Assembly: GCA_030248135.1 (NCBI GenBank)
Contig: JASANC010003765.1
Location: 34,968 to 98,967 of the forward strand
Reading direction: 5' to 3'
Length of the DNA: 64,000 nucleotides
DNA from: Theristus sp. LFF4_11
Lineage: Eukaryota; Nematoda; Chromadorea; Monhysterida; Xyalidae
In this document: one piece after another, positions 44,048-55,993 of the stretch
Layout of the letters: the number at the start of each line of letters is the position of its first letter
How positions within the stretch are numbered: the stretch's first letter is position 1
Position numbers and translations under genes: made by a program
The notes under the pieces: generated by a model
Told to the model about the DNA's origin: nothing
Seen by the model: the letters and a program-made list of their open reading frames with translations, nothing else
Database searches by the model: none

Positions 44048-45690
44048 TTGTTTGTTGGGATCATTGTTCTGCAGTTTGGGTTGTTGGATAAGTATAGGAT
44101 TGTTGAAAAGAGTCAGAATTTTCGACGTTACTTGTTTTTCAGTTTGACTGCAAACTAAAACAACGAAACCAAGCGAAGGAGATTGGTTTATCGGTTTTTC
44201 TTTTCGGTTTTCGACTGTGCAATAATAAGATCTGAACAGCCGTTGAATGAACAAGAGAAACACGCAACCGGACAGAATACGTTTTTGAATAATAATAAAA
44301 ACGTTTTTCAATTTCAAAAAACGTTTGCAAAATATAACAAGAGAATCCAATACAGTGGAACTTCGGACAGCTGCAATCAAAATATACAACTTTTCAAAAT
44401 CAAATCTGAAAATAATACCCATCCATTGGAACATGCCGCTCGAGCAAAATGAAACCAGATGAAATGCCCGCAGAAATACTGTCTGAATTTGAAATTGTTT
44501 CCGGAATTTGAATGGGTTTCATCTTGAGCAACTGACAAGTCCAAACGGACAAACCATAATAAGCTTCGCTGAATCATTCAATGAGTAGGATAGTGTTATC
44601 TCACATGAACGATTTTCATCTCACGTATTTGAATTTTTCTACGACACGCTGATTGGCCGAAAACACCTGATAACAACCAATCAGCAAACTGCAATATTAG
44701 AATTGTGAGCATAAAATCGTTCAGACACCACACACGTACAAAAAAGATGGTCGCACTCAAAAGTCGGGTGAAAATCAACAAACAAAAAACCGTTTTTACG
44801 GCTGTAAAAACGACACGATAAATTCTGGAAGCACAGAGCGCACGGGCCTGAAACAAAACAAAACCGAGAGAAAGAATAAAAACGCACGTTTTCGAAAACA
44901 AAAAACAGTCAATTGACACATACAAGGCCGTTTTTGTAAAAAAAACACAACATTTGTGAACAAATGACAAAAAACGATTGAATTTCCTTGAAAAAGAACC
45001 ACGGCCAATCACAGCAGTAATGAATTTCTCATAAAAAACGTGGGACCGCACAATGCTGATTGGCGATACAAATGAACCAATCAGCAATCGCTTGAAAAGT
45101 TCATTTAGACAGTGTAACAAAAAATACAGTGTACATGTGGGTTGAATAGAACCGAAATGTGGTCGCAAAACAAAATCAATAAAACAGTATAATAAAAGTG
45201 CATGTTTCGAATTAAAAAAACAGAAAATTGCTCACGCAGAAACCAACCTTTTCTGAAAAGCTCTCTCAACTCACATGTTGTTCAACTTAACGTTGAAATT
45301 TACTCGTTTTCATAAATACTAACAAAGAGTATATGCTGTTTGTTTGTTAGAGCCTGTCCGAAATGGGCCATAGCAAATTTTATTATCTGATATGTCAGTT
45401 CTGTCGCGGGAGTCCTGTCTGAAAACTGCGCACGCACACTCCTTTGAACTGAAGTCACAAACACACTGGCAAATACACGCAACCACGCGCGCATTGGTGG
45501 TGTATCTGTTTGTGACTCTGCAAGAATATAGGATTTAAAGTATTTGATTTTTGCTCTTTCGGACGAACTCTAATTAACTGACTTTACACTAAAAAACAAT
45601 GGAAAGAGAAAAAACCCAACGGAATCACCAAACGCAGTGAAAAACTGAACAAAATTTCCATTTCCAAAAAAACTATAAAGCCATCAGGTG
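44048..45690. other. Intergenic between convergent NSUN2 and dynein LIC genes
   Basis: AATAAA at about 44295 could end NSUN2. The sequence is A/T-rich and contains two head-to-head GCTGATTGG/CCAATCAGC pairs (44648-44685, 45055-45085). No gene is seen. Confidence 0.5.
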
Positions 45691-45694
45691 CATT

Positions 45695-45785
45695 AAGCGG
45701 CATTCATGAAGCAATATCCAGTCACATCGTAGCTATACAGTAACATTGCTGCGCGTGACTAAATACGGTTTCATGAATGCGGCTT
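45695..45785. mobile_element. 91-bp MITE-like hairpin
   Basis: AAGCGGCATTCATGAA and TTCATGAATGCGGCTT are inverted with one mismatch, around 59 bp. A diverged relative may lie at about 54745-54812. Confidence 0.6.
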
Positions 45786-45847
45786 CAGTTCAAACCACAA
45801 TGCAATAGGTTTTCATTATATACTGACTGGGCATCATTAACTGAAAG

Positions 45848-46626
45848 TAGGGTTGGCAAAATACCGTTTTTTTCAAATCGCGGTAAAAAAACCTGTATTT
45901 TTACCGGTAAAATTACGGTAATTTTACCGGAAAAAAACGAAAGGCAAAAAGTTGTAAACACCCACATATTTTTCGCAGCCGACTTTAAACTTGAACCGGG
46001 TTTTGTGAAAACAACTTTCAGAATGCTTTGTTCAAAATATCGTGCACCAACAAAGAAAATAAATTATGTTTGGGCTTGAAAACCCAAAAGGTCAGCAATA
46101 AATCGAACATTACCTTTTGCTTAATCGTTTATATTCCACCAATTACACAGGAAAAAACCACAGCTTTTTCACTGGACAGTCTTTGGTCACAATAGACGAA
46201 CACAATTTGCTGCAATAACGCAATTAAACCGAATTTAGAGTCAGATCAAAAAGAAAACAAATCAGTAACTGTGGAAGAAAGACAATTTTGAGCGACATTT
46301 GGAATTTTTGAAGTTTTCAGCTCAGCTTGGCAGCTCCAGCCGATTCTTGCACCCCGCTTAACAGTTCTTTTAAAACATCAGTGTCAACTTCGTCATCATA
46401 TTTTTCTTGGTCGCAGATTTTCTCATTTTCTCATCAAAAATGATATAAAAACTCAGAGTCCAAAATTGAAAAAAACCGGAAAAATACGAAAAAAACCGGA
46501 AAAATACAGAAACGGTCTTTTTCCCGTTTTTTTCAAGGCACCAATTTTTGCCCTGGTAAAAAAACGCGTATAAATACGTGTTTTTTTACCGGTAAAAAAA
46601 CCGGTATTTTTACCATGCCAACCCTA
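45848..46626. mobile_element. hAT-like non-autonomous element with exact 8-bp duplication
   Basis: The ends TAGGGTTGGCAAAATACC and GGTATTTTTACCATGCCAAC-CCTA are inverted. ACTGAAAG flanks both sides (45840-45847 and 46627-46634). Internal ACCGGTAAAA palindromes are typical of this family. Relatives with CCAACCCTA ends occur at about 42475 and 58840-62711. Confidence 0.88.
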
Positions 46627-46634
46627 ACTGAAAG

Positions 46635-47858
46635 TTTTTAATTATGTCCCAATACCCCAGTTGTTAGGATGAATCCGATCGAAGTGACGTCATATGCTCA
46701 TAAAACATTCGTTTGTCCTTCCAAAAATTCCAAAAAGCACCTTCCAAAAGCATTCGATTAATATTTACTGCCAATTTGATGCTTGTGCATGATAATCAGA
46801 TATTTTTTCAGCCATATGGCCATGACGTCATTTCACCCGGACACGTTCCAACAAATGGGCCAAAAAATTATTTGAAATAAAAAATGTCTCATGGCACCAC
46901 CAAACCCACCAGTTTCAAAAGTCACACACAGACGCAACAAAAAAAACAGTTCGCAACCAATTATAATGGTTCGTAAACTATGCATGTCACACAATATTGG
47001 TATCATGAAAAAATCCAAACAAATTCAGTGAGCCAAGCACACACACCACACACAAGGAAATTTGGCAAACCGTAAAAAAACTGAAGTTTTGCGCATTTTC
47101 ACATTCGCACACATCTCTTTTCATGGTCTTCAACAACAGCGTAATATTGTTCACTATTCGTGCCACAACAACAGAGCTTGAAAAAATAAATATCAGTATA
47201 CTGATTTGAATAATGAATCAATCAGACCAATTAGATGCATTATTATGGATTTGTAGGAAAAAAATTGCTATTCTATTTTTAAATTCGTGCATGTCCTTTC
47301 ATACTCGCAACGCTGATTGGTCAATTGTGCTCTAACCTACTAATTACCATGAACTTTAAATTGCCCCCCAGAAGTTACAGTCGAATAAGCAACTCCAGAG
47401 AAAGTTCAGACCCGAAGCGTCGATTTTCTACATTTTGCTGATCTGACCAATCGTTGTATTCAATTCAGATGCAACCAATAAGCGAGCAGTGTTGAAATCT
47501 AAGTTTCTAAGACACTGTAAAAGCCCACGAAAACGTAACACTCGTTATTGTGCAATCAATCATTCCAGAAGAATTATGTAAAGTTGTATGGTCTGTCTGT
47601 CAGAAACTGTCAGGCACACACATTGAAATAAACGCACGGCAATATTTATTTACCGTATTGAGTCTCACAACACAATCTTGCAAAAGACATCGCGTCTCAT
47701 TTCTGTAATGAGCGTTCCGCATGGCAGCTCCTAACAGACCGACTTTACCCAGATACCATGAGTGAATAAACAGTCGCCAGATCAAAAGGTGATTTCGTGC
47801 CTGTTATTTTATCGGAAAATCGGGGACTAGAGAGATTATTTTTTCATTTTTCCATAAA
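46635..47858. other. Intergenic 3' flank of the dynein LIC gene
   Basis: AT-rich. A minus-strand AATAAA (plus TTTATT at 47645) lies about 210 bp beyond the LIC stop codon. A GCTGATTGG motif is at 47309. No other feature was recognised. Confidence 0.45.
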
Positions 47859-50800
47859 TTACGCGGCTTTCTCGCTGTTACCATCCGTGGTCAATTTCAC
47901 AACACCGCTGTCACCTCGCTTGCCAATGGTTTTGTTCATTCGATTCAATTCAAGCTCCGCCGTTGCATTGTCGACTGGAAAAAAGGTGATTTTCATTGTC
48001 AAATATCACACATTTGTGCTTGGTGGTGAATGCAGTTCTTGGGAAAATGTTCGAAAATGTGGTTAGAGGCTGCGTGACTGGTGTATTTTCCCGCAGGACG
48101 CTCAGACCTTTGGCCATTCGGCCGATTCTGCCAAAAGCCAACGAACGATTACTAACCGGGTATAATTTTTTATTTTGGTCCCGAGACTCAATGCGCGCAA
48201 AGATAGGTAAGCAGTCTCATGCATGATGCGGGAAATGAAAAAATTGGCAAATTAATCCGAGTCACTTGGGCGAGATTTTGAATGGCCACATAATCATTGA
48301 AACTAGTTTCCTTTCTACGTCTGCACACGCATCGAGTCGCAGAACCTTGATTAATACCCAAGCAACAGACATAAACGATTGAAATATTAAAAAAACGGCA
48401 TGAAAATAGTCCGCCACGAACTCGTCTTCGTCGGTCCGTTCGTCTGCGGCTGCTGCGCGGCGGCGGTCGGCTTCGTCTTCAGCAGATTATTGAAGAAGTG
48501 AGCGAGCGTGCTGTTCTCGGGCGTCTGCGAGGCGCCGAGCGCACCGCCGCCAGCGGAGGCGGAGACGCCGCGTGCGCCGCCCAATGGATGCACGCCGTCG
48601 GTCGACGGCTAGGGCGAGCAGAAAATTGCCAAGTTTATGCTTGGGAAGTTTCGCGAATTGTCTCAAACTCCATAAGAGTCCTAGTTGGAGCGACGGTGTG
48701 TGCACGCCGGTTCGGCTGTGGACACTGTCTCAGAAACACACAAACACACCGGCACATATGACACGTGATGGATGATGATTGCGCGTGTGTGCCGCCAGTG
48801 TGTTTGTGCATGACTGTGCTGTGTCATAAACGAGTGGCACTGCACTGTCTCCAGTGTTTCCGACATCTCTTTCTCACCGCCAACTTTCAAGAATCAACAT
48901 TTTTTGAGAGAGAACGGTTCCAATTTAAAAAAAAACTTCAATTGAAAAACAAATAAACAGAAGAAAGAGAGCGACAAAACAGCAAGCAAGTTCAGAATGA
49001 GAATTAGGGCAGACTTTGGTTAAGCCATGCGATTGACTGATACGAAATAGATTGTTGTGTTGTTGATTGGGTTGTTTGTTGTTGAATTAGTTCACACGAG
49101 TGTTGTTTTACAATGAATCGTGTTTGTTTGTGAACAAACACAAGAAGATTCTTACAGCTGGTCAGCTAGCTGGGAAAATTACACAACACCGAACACAGAA
49201 CAAAGCATCGGCTGATTGGTTAATTCAAAAGTTCCGGCCTAAAGTGCTAGTCCGAGCACATCGCACTCGGTTGTGTCGTAGCACTGTTGTACATGCACGC
49301 ACACACAAACACACGCGCACACATTCGATAGCACAGCAAACGTGCGCGTGACCTCGTGCCATGTCTGCGTGATGTGTGTTACTATAACAAAGTGCATTGT
49401 CTTAAGACTAGGACTTTATCAGCGCTTTACCGATCGTAGGTATTGCACATTCAGTCAAACATGTCAAACAGAAATGACGTCACTTTGAGATCACCCATCT
49501 GTCACGGACCCCAACGAGAATTTCAAGTTGGTTCACCCATTCTCAAATCCAACCAAGCTGATGGTCCGGGGTTGCCGTGCAGTGACAAGTGGAGCATTTG
49601 CATTTTGGAGCAGCACACATGTGTGACGTCATTTCGGTGTGACAGCTTCGACGAACTGGGCTATACCTTTCCTTTCGGACTTTGACTCCGCTGCGACATT
49701 GGACTGACTCCGCCCGGACTGCGCGAGAGACGCGTTGGTAACGGCGATTCTGAGCCCTGGAAAAAGAGCGCCAAAAAACGCTAGAGTGCAAAAAACTGCA
49801 AGCCGCAGGTTTTTTTCGAATCTGGCACGCTGATTGGCTACGCCAAATTCAAAATCAACCAATCAACGGTAGGCGTTTGACTGCTCCGGCTTGCGATTTT
49901 TTGAAGCACACAACATTGGCACAACAACAGTTATTTCTTCATTAGGTCTTCTTCCCGGTTTTGATTATTCCGGTAAAGGTTGGGTTAATGGCGTTACGAA
50001 AATACGAAATTGAGTAAAATTCGGCAATTTTCTAGTCGATAAACTAAGGCAAATGTTCACGGTTGAACAGGCTTTGGGAAAGAAAACAAAAACAAAACAC
50101 AGATCCAACCCGCTTGCCAAGCCAAGCGACAGCCAAGTCAAGTTAGCGGCTTTTTCAGCAAAACGTGCGAGCGAGAAAAGGTTTTTGGGGTTAAATGCAG
50201 CGTATCACAAAAACACAATCAAAATATATAGGACTGCTAAAAACTCCATGCTGGACGGAAGCACAAATACGGTTTTTCGGTTGTTTATCCTGATCGTTTT
50301 TTTGCCGAGAAACGAACACTTACAGCCATGACGGCGGGCGTTGACCGCATCTCGGACGGGTTTGGGGCGGCGTTGAACGCGGGCTGAACGCGGGCCAGGA
50401 AACTTTGGTCATCTTCCGCTTGTTGCTCCGTGTCTTTTTGCACGGGCTACAAAAAAAAAGAAAAAAAAACAATCTTCAATTAATAAAAGTTGCAATAAAA
50501 CTGCTGATTCTCAAATCTTGGACTTCCACAGGATTGGCAGAGTTGTCGGCCACCCCAGCACCGCAGGTTCGTTGGAAGGAATCATTGCCAGAGCAGAACG
50601 TTTGCAACAGAACTGTTGCAAAGACACTCACCTGACGCACCCCTGACTTTATGAATCGAACCAATCAGCAACAAGAAAGAACTCCAGTATGCGACCAATC
50701 AGCACGCTGAATTAAAAAAATGTAATAATCCAATCCAATTTACCCTCCGCAACTGCGGCTTTGTGATGTGATGAGCATACGGGTCATCGGGGTTGATCGT

Positions 50801-53800
50801 TCGTAAATTTTCGTTCAATATGCTGATCTTTTTCTCGTTGTCCCAGCCAGCCGGACTGAAAAAAATAATAAAAAAAATCCAAATTTTCAAGAAAACGCGA
50901 CATTTTTACAGACGTTCTGCTAATAAAGTACCATTTCTTGCCTCCACAGATCAATCTCAATAAACTCAAACTGAATTTGCCACGCAATGAGACGGAAGGG
51001 ACAGCTCTCTTCGTCCCGCTCTTTTCCAGCAGCACCAATAATCTGCTGAGCCCGCACACCTATTTACATCTCGATAGCTAATCATCGTTGCGTATCAGTC
51101 CGAAAAATTTCGTTGTCGATAAATCAGTGCTAAATTCAGCAGCGAGAAGTCTACGCTGTCAATGTTCCGCGTCAATATTTGGCTTTGTGTCCCGTCATTC
51201 TCAACAAACAAGCCAAAAAACAACAAAAAAAGCGAAATCAAGAACAAACGGCGCCGTACATGAACACGGATTCCTTCTCGACGACTAAGGCCGGCTGAGT
51301 GAACGGGAATCCATAAACGCGATGCAGCAGGTATTTGTACAGCGTGGCACAATTTCGCTGATCTTTCGACGACGTGTAGACGAGCGCAGCGCCGTCTGCA
51401 ATAACTTTTTTGTAAATTTTTTAATGAAAAAAATTTGAAAATAATTTTTTATCTCAACTGGATTTCTTCACGCCATGTACGATACTGATTTACCGTTTGG
51501 TGAATTCATAAAACAGATACAGACAAGACAAAAAACTCAACGATGAGGCGATTTTATGAATGAACAAAAGAAGATTTTCACTTGAGAAATAAAATAATCA
51601 GAAACTCACATTTCAAGCAAAACTTGCGAACGTGCAACTGGACGAAATCGAAATGTTCCTCTTTGAATTCGTACTCTTTCTCGAGGTCCACTATGCAGTC
51701 GCACTGGAAAACAATAATAAAACAAAAATCAACAATGTTTGGCAAGAAAATGATTCTCATGTCGCGGCAATCGGCTGTTCTCCAGCCTGTTCCTGATAAA
51801 GTAGAACATCACCGAAAAAGGGGCATGCCGGTAACATAATGTCAGAACTACTGTCTGTGCGTTCGGGGGATCGAGCCCCGCCGAGGGGTGTACAGGCACT
51901 TAATGACAGAGAAAACTCGATGGGCGGCCTACTCAATGGCGTTCTGTACGCTTCTCTGGGTCAGCCCTGGTTACAAACATCGCCTAAAAATCCCAACAAC
52001 AGCAAACAACAACGAACGACCTTCGTGATGACAACGACGACGGGCAGTCCGATGTTGTGCTCGAGCACGCCGTCGCCCAGCGGCAGCACGATCTGCTCGA
52101 TGTCCATGCTGGGCACCTTGGCGCCCTGCTCGCTGTGCGACGAACTGTCCAGCGGCTCCACGTATTCCTGCCAGAAGCGAACCTCTGCAAATTGGAACAA
52201 GCGGTGGCGCATGTTGTGCTTGGTACAGTGGTACTCTAAATTATGGGGATGCTTTCTGCTTTCTGTGCAGGCATTGCTGTGGGAGCGAAGTATGGCTTAG
52301 TAAGTATGCATGCATAATACCGTCATCCCAACCAATCCGCTGATTCCCCATAATTTAGAGTACGACTGTGGGAAGGATGGTTGGTGGAAATTTTTGTTAA
52401 ATGTGGTCACTTTTCGTTATTTTATTAGTTTCCATTTTCAGAATAGTACCCATTGGAAGAGAAGTGCTATATGAGTCAATTCAATCCCCTTCGCAGTGCG
52501 AGAAGCGTTTATAGCAGTCTAACGCTGTCACATATCCAACCAGCTGATTGGTTGGTGATCAATCATGTGACGCATGCATTCTGTGCAAACCAAACTCCGC
52601 CTCCATAGGAGTGCCTGAGCAGAATGCATGCATCAACCAATCAGCTAGTTGGATACGCTATAGAGTTAGACGGTAAATTATCGTCACTCACTACTTATTT
52701 ATTCTTATACCACATCCACCGATTGCTGAATCCGAATGTACCATTAAAAAACCGAAATTCGCACACAATTCATGAAAAACCTGCACGCTGATTGGTTGTC
52801 AGTTACAACCAATTGAAATTAAACCAATCAGCCAGCTGCAATCAAACGGAATACAAAATACGTTTGTGCCGTGTTCCCGGACTCATCCACATCACACAAT
52901 CGCATATTAAAGCCCAGCTAACATGCCAGCAGCTACAAACAAACAATCTTTTTTCTGCATTGAAAACAGATAAAATGGTGGTTGAATTTTTTTTATGCAA
53001 AAACACGACAGCAGCAATGCCATTATTTATTTTATGAAGCTCATGGCAGTTTTCATGTTCATGTTCAAAGCAAACGCTTTACCTGCCCGTTTCAACTCCA
53101 ACATGTCTCTGCCCACAATCCCAAGCACGCCCAAGTCTATAACTATGCCATAACAACCGTTTTTCTATTCACTTTGCTTACAGCTGTTCAGTTTTGGGAA
53201 TCGTTTTGTGAGCTATGGGTTTTCTGTGGAAAATTCTCAAATGACATATCTATAAACATGTGTGAAGTTTTGAAACTGCACCAGAAAAACATGAGAATTC
53301 CACAAGCAGAAACCAATCAACCATACTCTTTCAAATAAAGCAGCCAATCAGCAACTATTCGGGTTCAAATTTGTCGGTTTTTAGCAAACTTTGTTTTCAA
53401 GAATTTCGATGCCAATAACAATTAAAAATTGAATTTTTTCCCACAAACGAAGTAACAATATAGACTTGAAAAAAATCATCAACAAGGAAATGAACAACAG
53501 TGTCGGCGACAAAGTATTTTTGTGAGACGACAGAAAGAACAGATCTACAGATTGTCGTCCAGTTTTTGCATTGCAGCAAGGCACATCCTATAAAAAATCA
53601 CTTCAGCCAGTCCCCAGCAACGCTGGGAACGTAGGCATGCGCAACAGCGCTGGAAATTTAAAAAAGTGAACTGCCCATTTCATATTTTAGAATTTTTCAG
53701 TTTATTATGTTCTAAACGACGCTTTCAAAATATTATTACAATGCTGGTTAGCTTAGCGGCAACCAAGGTGTTTGCTTGTATCTATCACTGACCGTGCATA

Positions 53801-55503
53801 CACATGGCAACGAAAGACTAAAAAGTTTACCTGAACATCAACAAACTAGCTAATGTGCCACCACACCATCCAGAAATGGAGAAAATGCAATTGCGAAAGT
53901 TTTTGGGTGGCAGAAAAAACAGAATAGTGAGCTGAAAAAAACTGCCTACCTGCATAGGCACCCAAAAACACTCGGTAAACCCAGCGACACGAAGTCACAC
54001 GAACAATCTCACTTTATAAGAAAACCAACTCGAACAAAATTTCCGAGAACCAACCACAACTGAACCACCAATAGACCAAAACAAAGCCATCAACGTCAAA
54101 ACAAGCACACATTCAAACAAAAAAAACACAAACCCTGAAAAACCAAAACCACTCACGCCTCTGCCGCGCCTCCTGCAGCTGTTGCCGCTTGTAGAGTTCG
54201 TTCATGCCGACGAACTGATCCAACTGCCGGGCCCACCGCTCCAGCGACTCGATCAACGACCACGGCGCGGCGAGCGAGCCGCACAGGAGTACGATCGATC
54301 GATCGAGCACGTCGGCGCGCAACGCGAATCGCATCAGCGGCGCGTAGATGGCGTCGCCGTCGAGGATCCAGACGCCCAGGCGCGTCGACTCGCCCGGCCC
54401 GACGTCCGGCAGCGCGCTGCCCAGCTGGTACGCGTAGGTGCCTGCGAATGTGGGCGGCGTTTTGTGTTTCTCGATAGTTACGTTTTCATTGATTTCTTTC
54501 GCTTGCCTACTCATGGTGTCTTACACTGCTCTGGTATTGTGCCGTGCACTGCAGAAGAAAACTGAACTGAACTGATTGGTGGGTCCGTGAACTATTTTAT
54601 TGGTGGGATTGTCAGAGGACTGATTGTTCGCGATGGTCAGTTGTGATGGAACTGTTCATTTCATTTTTCCGGCCGTTTTTTTGGCCGGCTTGGCTGTCGA
54701 CCAGGATGAACAGGCATGAAGATCGCACCCAAGCACCTCTGCTAAAGCGCCATTCATGGAGCTCGAAGCGCCTGGCCCCATGGCGTCACTGGCATTTATG
54801 AAGCCGAAACAGCGCAGCTTCACATGCTCTCAGCTTCACAAGTTTTGAGTTTGTAGCTGTTACCGACTGGTTTACTTGGTCTACGCGTGAATTTTTGTCG
54901 CAAAAGCCGGGAAAAACGGAAAACATAACAATGCGCGATTTCAAGCGTACCATCTTTATAATCGGGGTTCACTTCGAGAAAGTGGTATTCCATGCCAGCG
55001 CCTTTCCTTGGATCGTCCTTTCGTTGTAACCTCGCCAACAGCGACGTTTTGCCGCTTTCGTTGTCTCCTGAAATGAAGCAAACAAACTGTCATTCAATAA
55101 CGAAAAGTTCGAATCATCGTTGTTGAGACCGGAGATTTGAGGAGACACATGTTGTATGTTTTTTTCACTCTGCTCCGACAACTTCAAGTCACCAATGCCG
55201 GTTTGATTTGTTTGCATGAAAAGAATGGTACTGTGTATGTGTGTCTTGTATGTCCGAAACATGTTGTGATAGTTTGTTGTTCATTCATTAAACTCTGCTC
55301 TTTGAATTGAATGCATAATCCCATCGAAACGAGTCACCATCACCAACCAAGCACAAGCACGCTGCCCTCCGGTAACGCCGACGACGATTTCGACTGCACC
55401 TCGGACAAGATTTTACCCCTGAAACAAATTTCGATCCAGAAATGCATTGAATGCAAAGAAAAAAAGACAAAAAACACAGCTGTCCATGTATGTCCTTCCT
55501 CAT
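47859..55503 (-). CDS. DYNC1LI: Cytoplasmic dynein 1 light intermediate chain
   Basis: Eleven minus-strand exons in phase give 476 codons plus stop: 55503-55478, 55418-55348, 55067-54951, 54441-54157, 52184-52021, 51703-51610, 51395-51260, 50855-50744, 50446-50324, 48608-48422 and 47974-47859. GDNESGKT (residues 33-40) is the Ras-like P-loop. [41 protein letters not shown] and [13 protein letters not shown] follow the family order. [11 protein letters not shown] (about 409-419) is the C-terminal helix that binds cargo adaptors such as BICD and Hook proteins. The last exon (AELELNRM) matches the family's final segment. The protein joins the dynein heavy chain to adaptors in minus-end transport. 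Relative to vertebrates the N-terminus is short. The start ATG sits in a 26-bp coding exon before a 59-bp intron, so an upstream start is possible. Confidence 0.93.
48178..48350 (+). repeat. Dispersed repeat, CGAGACTCAATGCGCGC family
   Basis: CCGAGACTCAATGCGCGCAA through ATAGGTAAGCAGTCTCATGC to CGAGTCGCAGAACC; the most complete copy with 9529-9695. It lies in the last intron of the dynein LIC gene. Confidence 0.65.
51849..51990 (+). repeat. tRNA-derived SINE copy
   Basis: CTGTGCGTTCGGGGGATCGA carries the B-box region, followed by AAACTCGATGGGCGGCCTAC, GGCGTTCTGTACGCTTCTCT and CATCGCCTAAAAA, as in 20728-20873. The copy is in intron 5 of the dynein LIC gene; its A-box half is missing. Confidence 0.75.
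52226..52367. mobile_element. MITE of the AGTCxxACTCTA family, copy 3
   Basis: AGTGGTACTCTAAATTATGG is inverted as CCATAATTTAGAGTACGACT. It lies in intron 4 of the dynein LIC gene, 42 bp from the exon boundary at 52184. Confidence 0.7.
52516..52672. mobile_element. MITE of the AGTCxAACTCTATA family, copy 4
   Basis: The ends AGTCTAACGC...ATATCCAACC and GGATACGCTATAGAGTTAGAC are inverted. The arms contain GCTGATTGGTTGG and CCAACCAATCAGCT-type sequence. Same intron as copy 3. Confidence 0.75.
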
Positions 55504-55993
55504 CTATCTAATCTTGTCTATCCGTTGATCTATATGACCGTTTATTTTGGTTCCGTTCCGACTCTCGAGAGACGAGATTCAATGTGCGCATGATAAATAG
55601 CTATCTATGTCGCACCGCGCGGACGCGCCTCCAACTCTATGCACAAGACCAACGAAAACAATCAAGCAAAACGTCAGATATTTCAAAAAAACACCAAGAG
55701 TTAGAAAATATCAAAATAAACACACCAAATATTCTCTTCCTCGCCGGCTGCGGTCGCCGACGACGGCGGCGGCATTTTTTTCATCGGTTCAGTTCAATTT
55801 CTATATAGTTTCAACAAGCACTTCTGTGTGAGTCGAAAATTTGCACCATATATGTAAAGCTTTTCTGTTTTCCTAAAATTGGGCTTGGTAAAAAACGCAA
55901 CGCTTCGTTATGATATGCACCTGCCCCGCATCCGCTCCGCATTGCTCAGCTGGCGCTTCTTAAGACAGGCTTTTTCACAATACCGACCCTCCT
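55504..55993. other. Upstream flank of the dynein LIC gene
   Basis: A fragment of the CGAGACTCAATG family is at 55570-55600. GCTTCGTTATGATATGCACC with CTGCCCCGCATCCGC (about 55903-55940) recurs at about 62884-62925, linking this flank to the repeat-rich right end. No promoter element was recognised. Confidence 0.45.

Noticed and set aside
48387..48421. Dynein LIC ending at the stop at 48387
   Set aside because: Splicing at A|GTTCGT (48422) to an exon at 47974-47859 is in phase and adds the family's conserved C-terminal segment, so the read-through stop is judged intronic.
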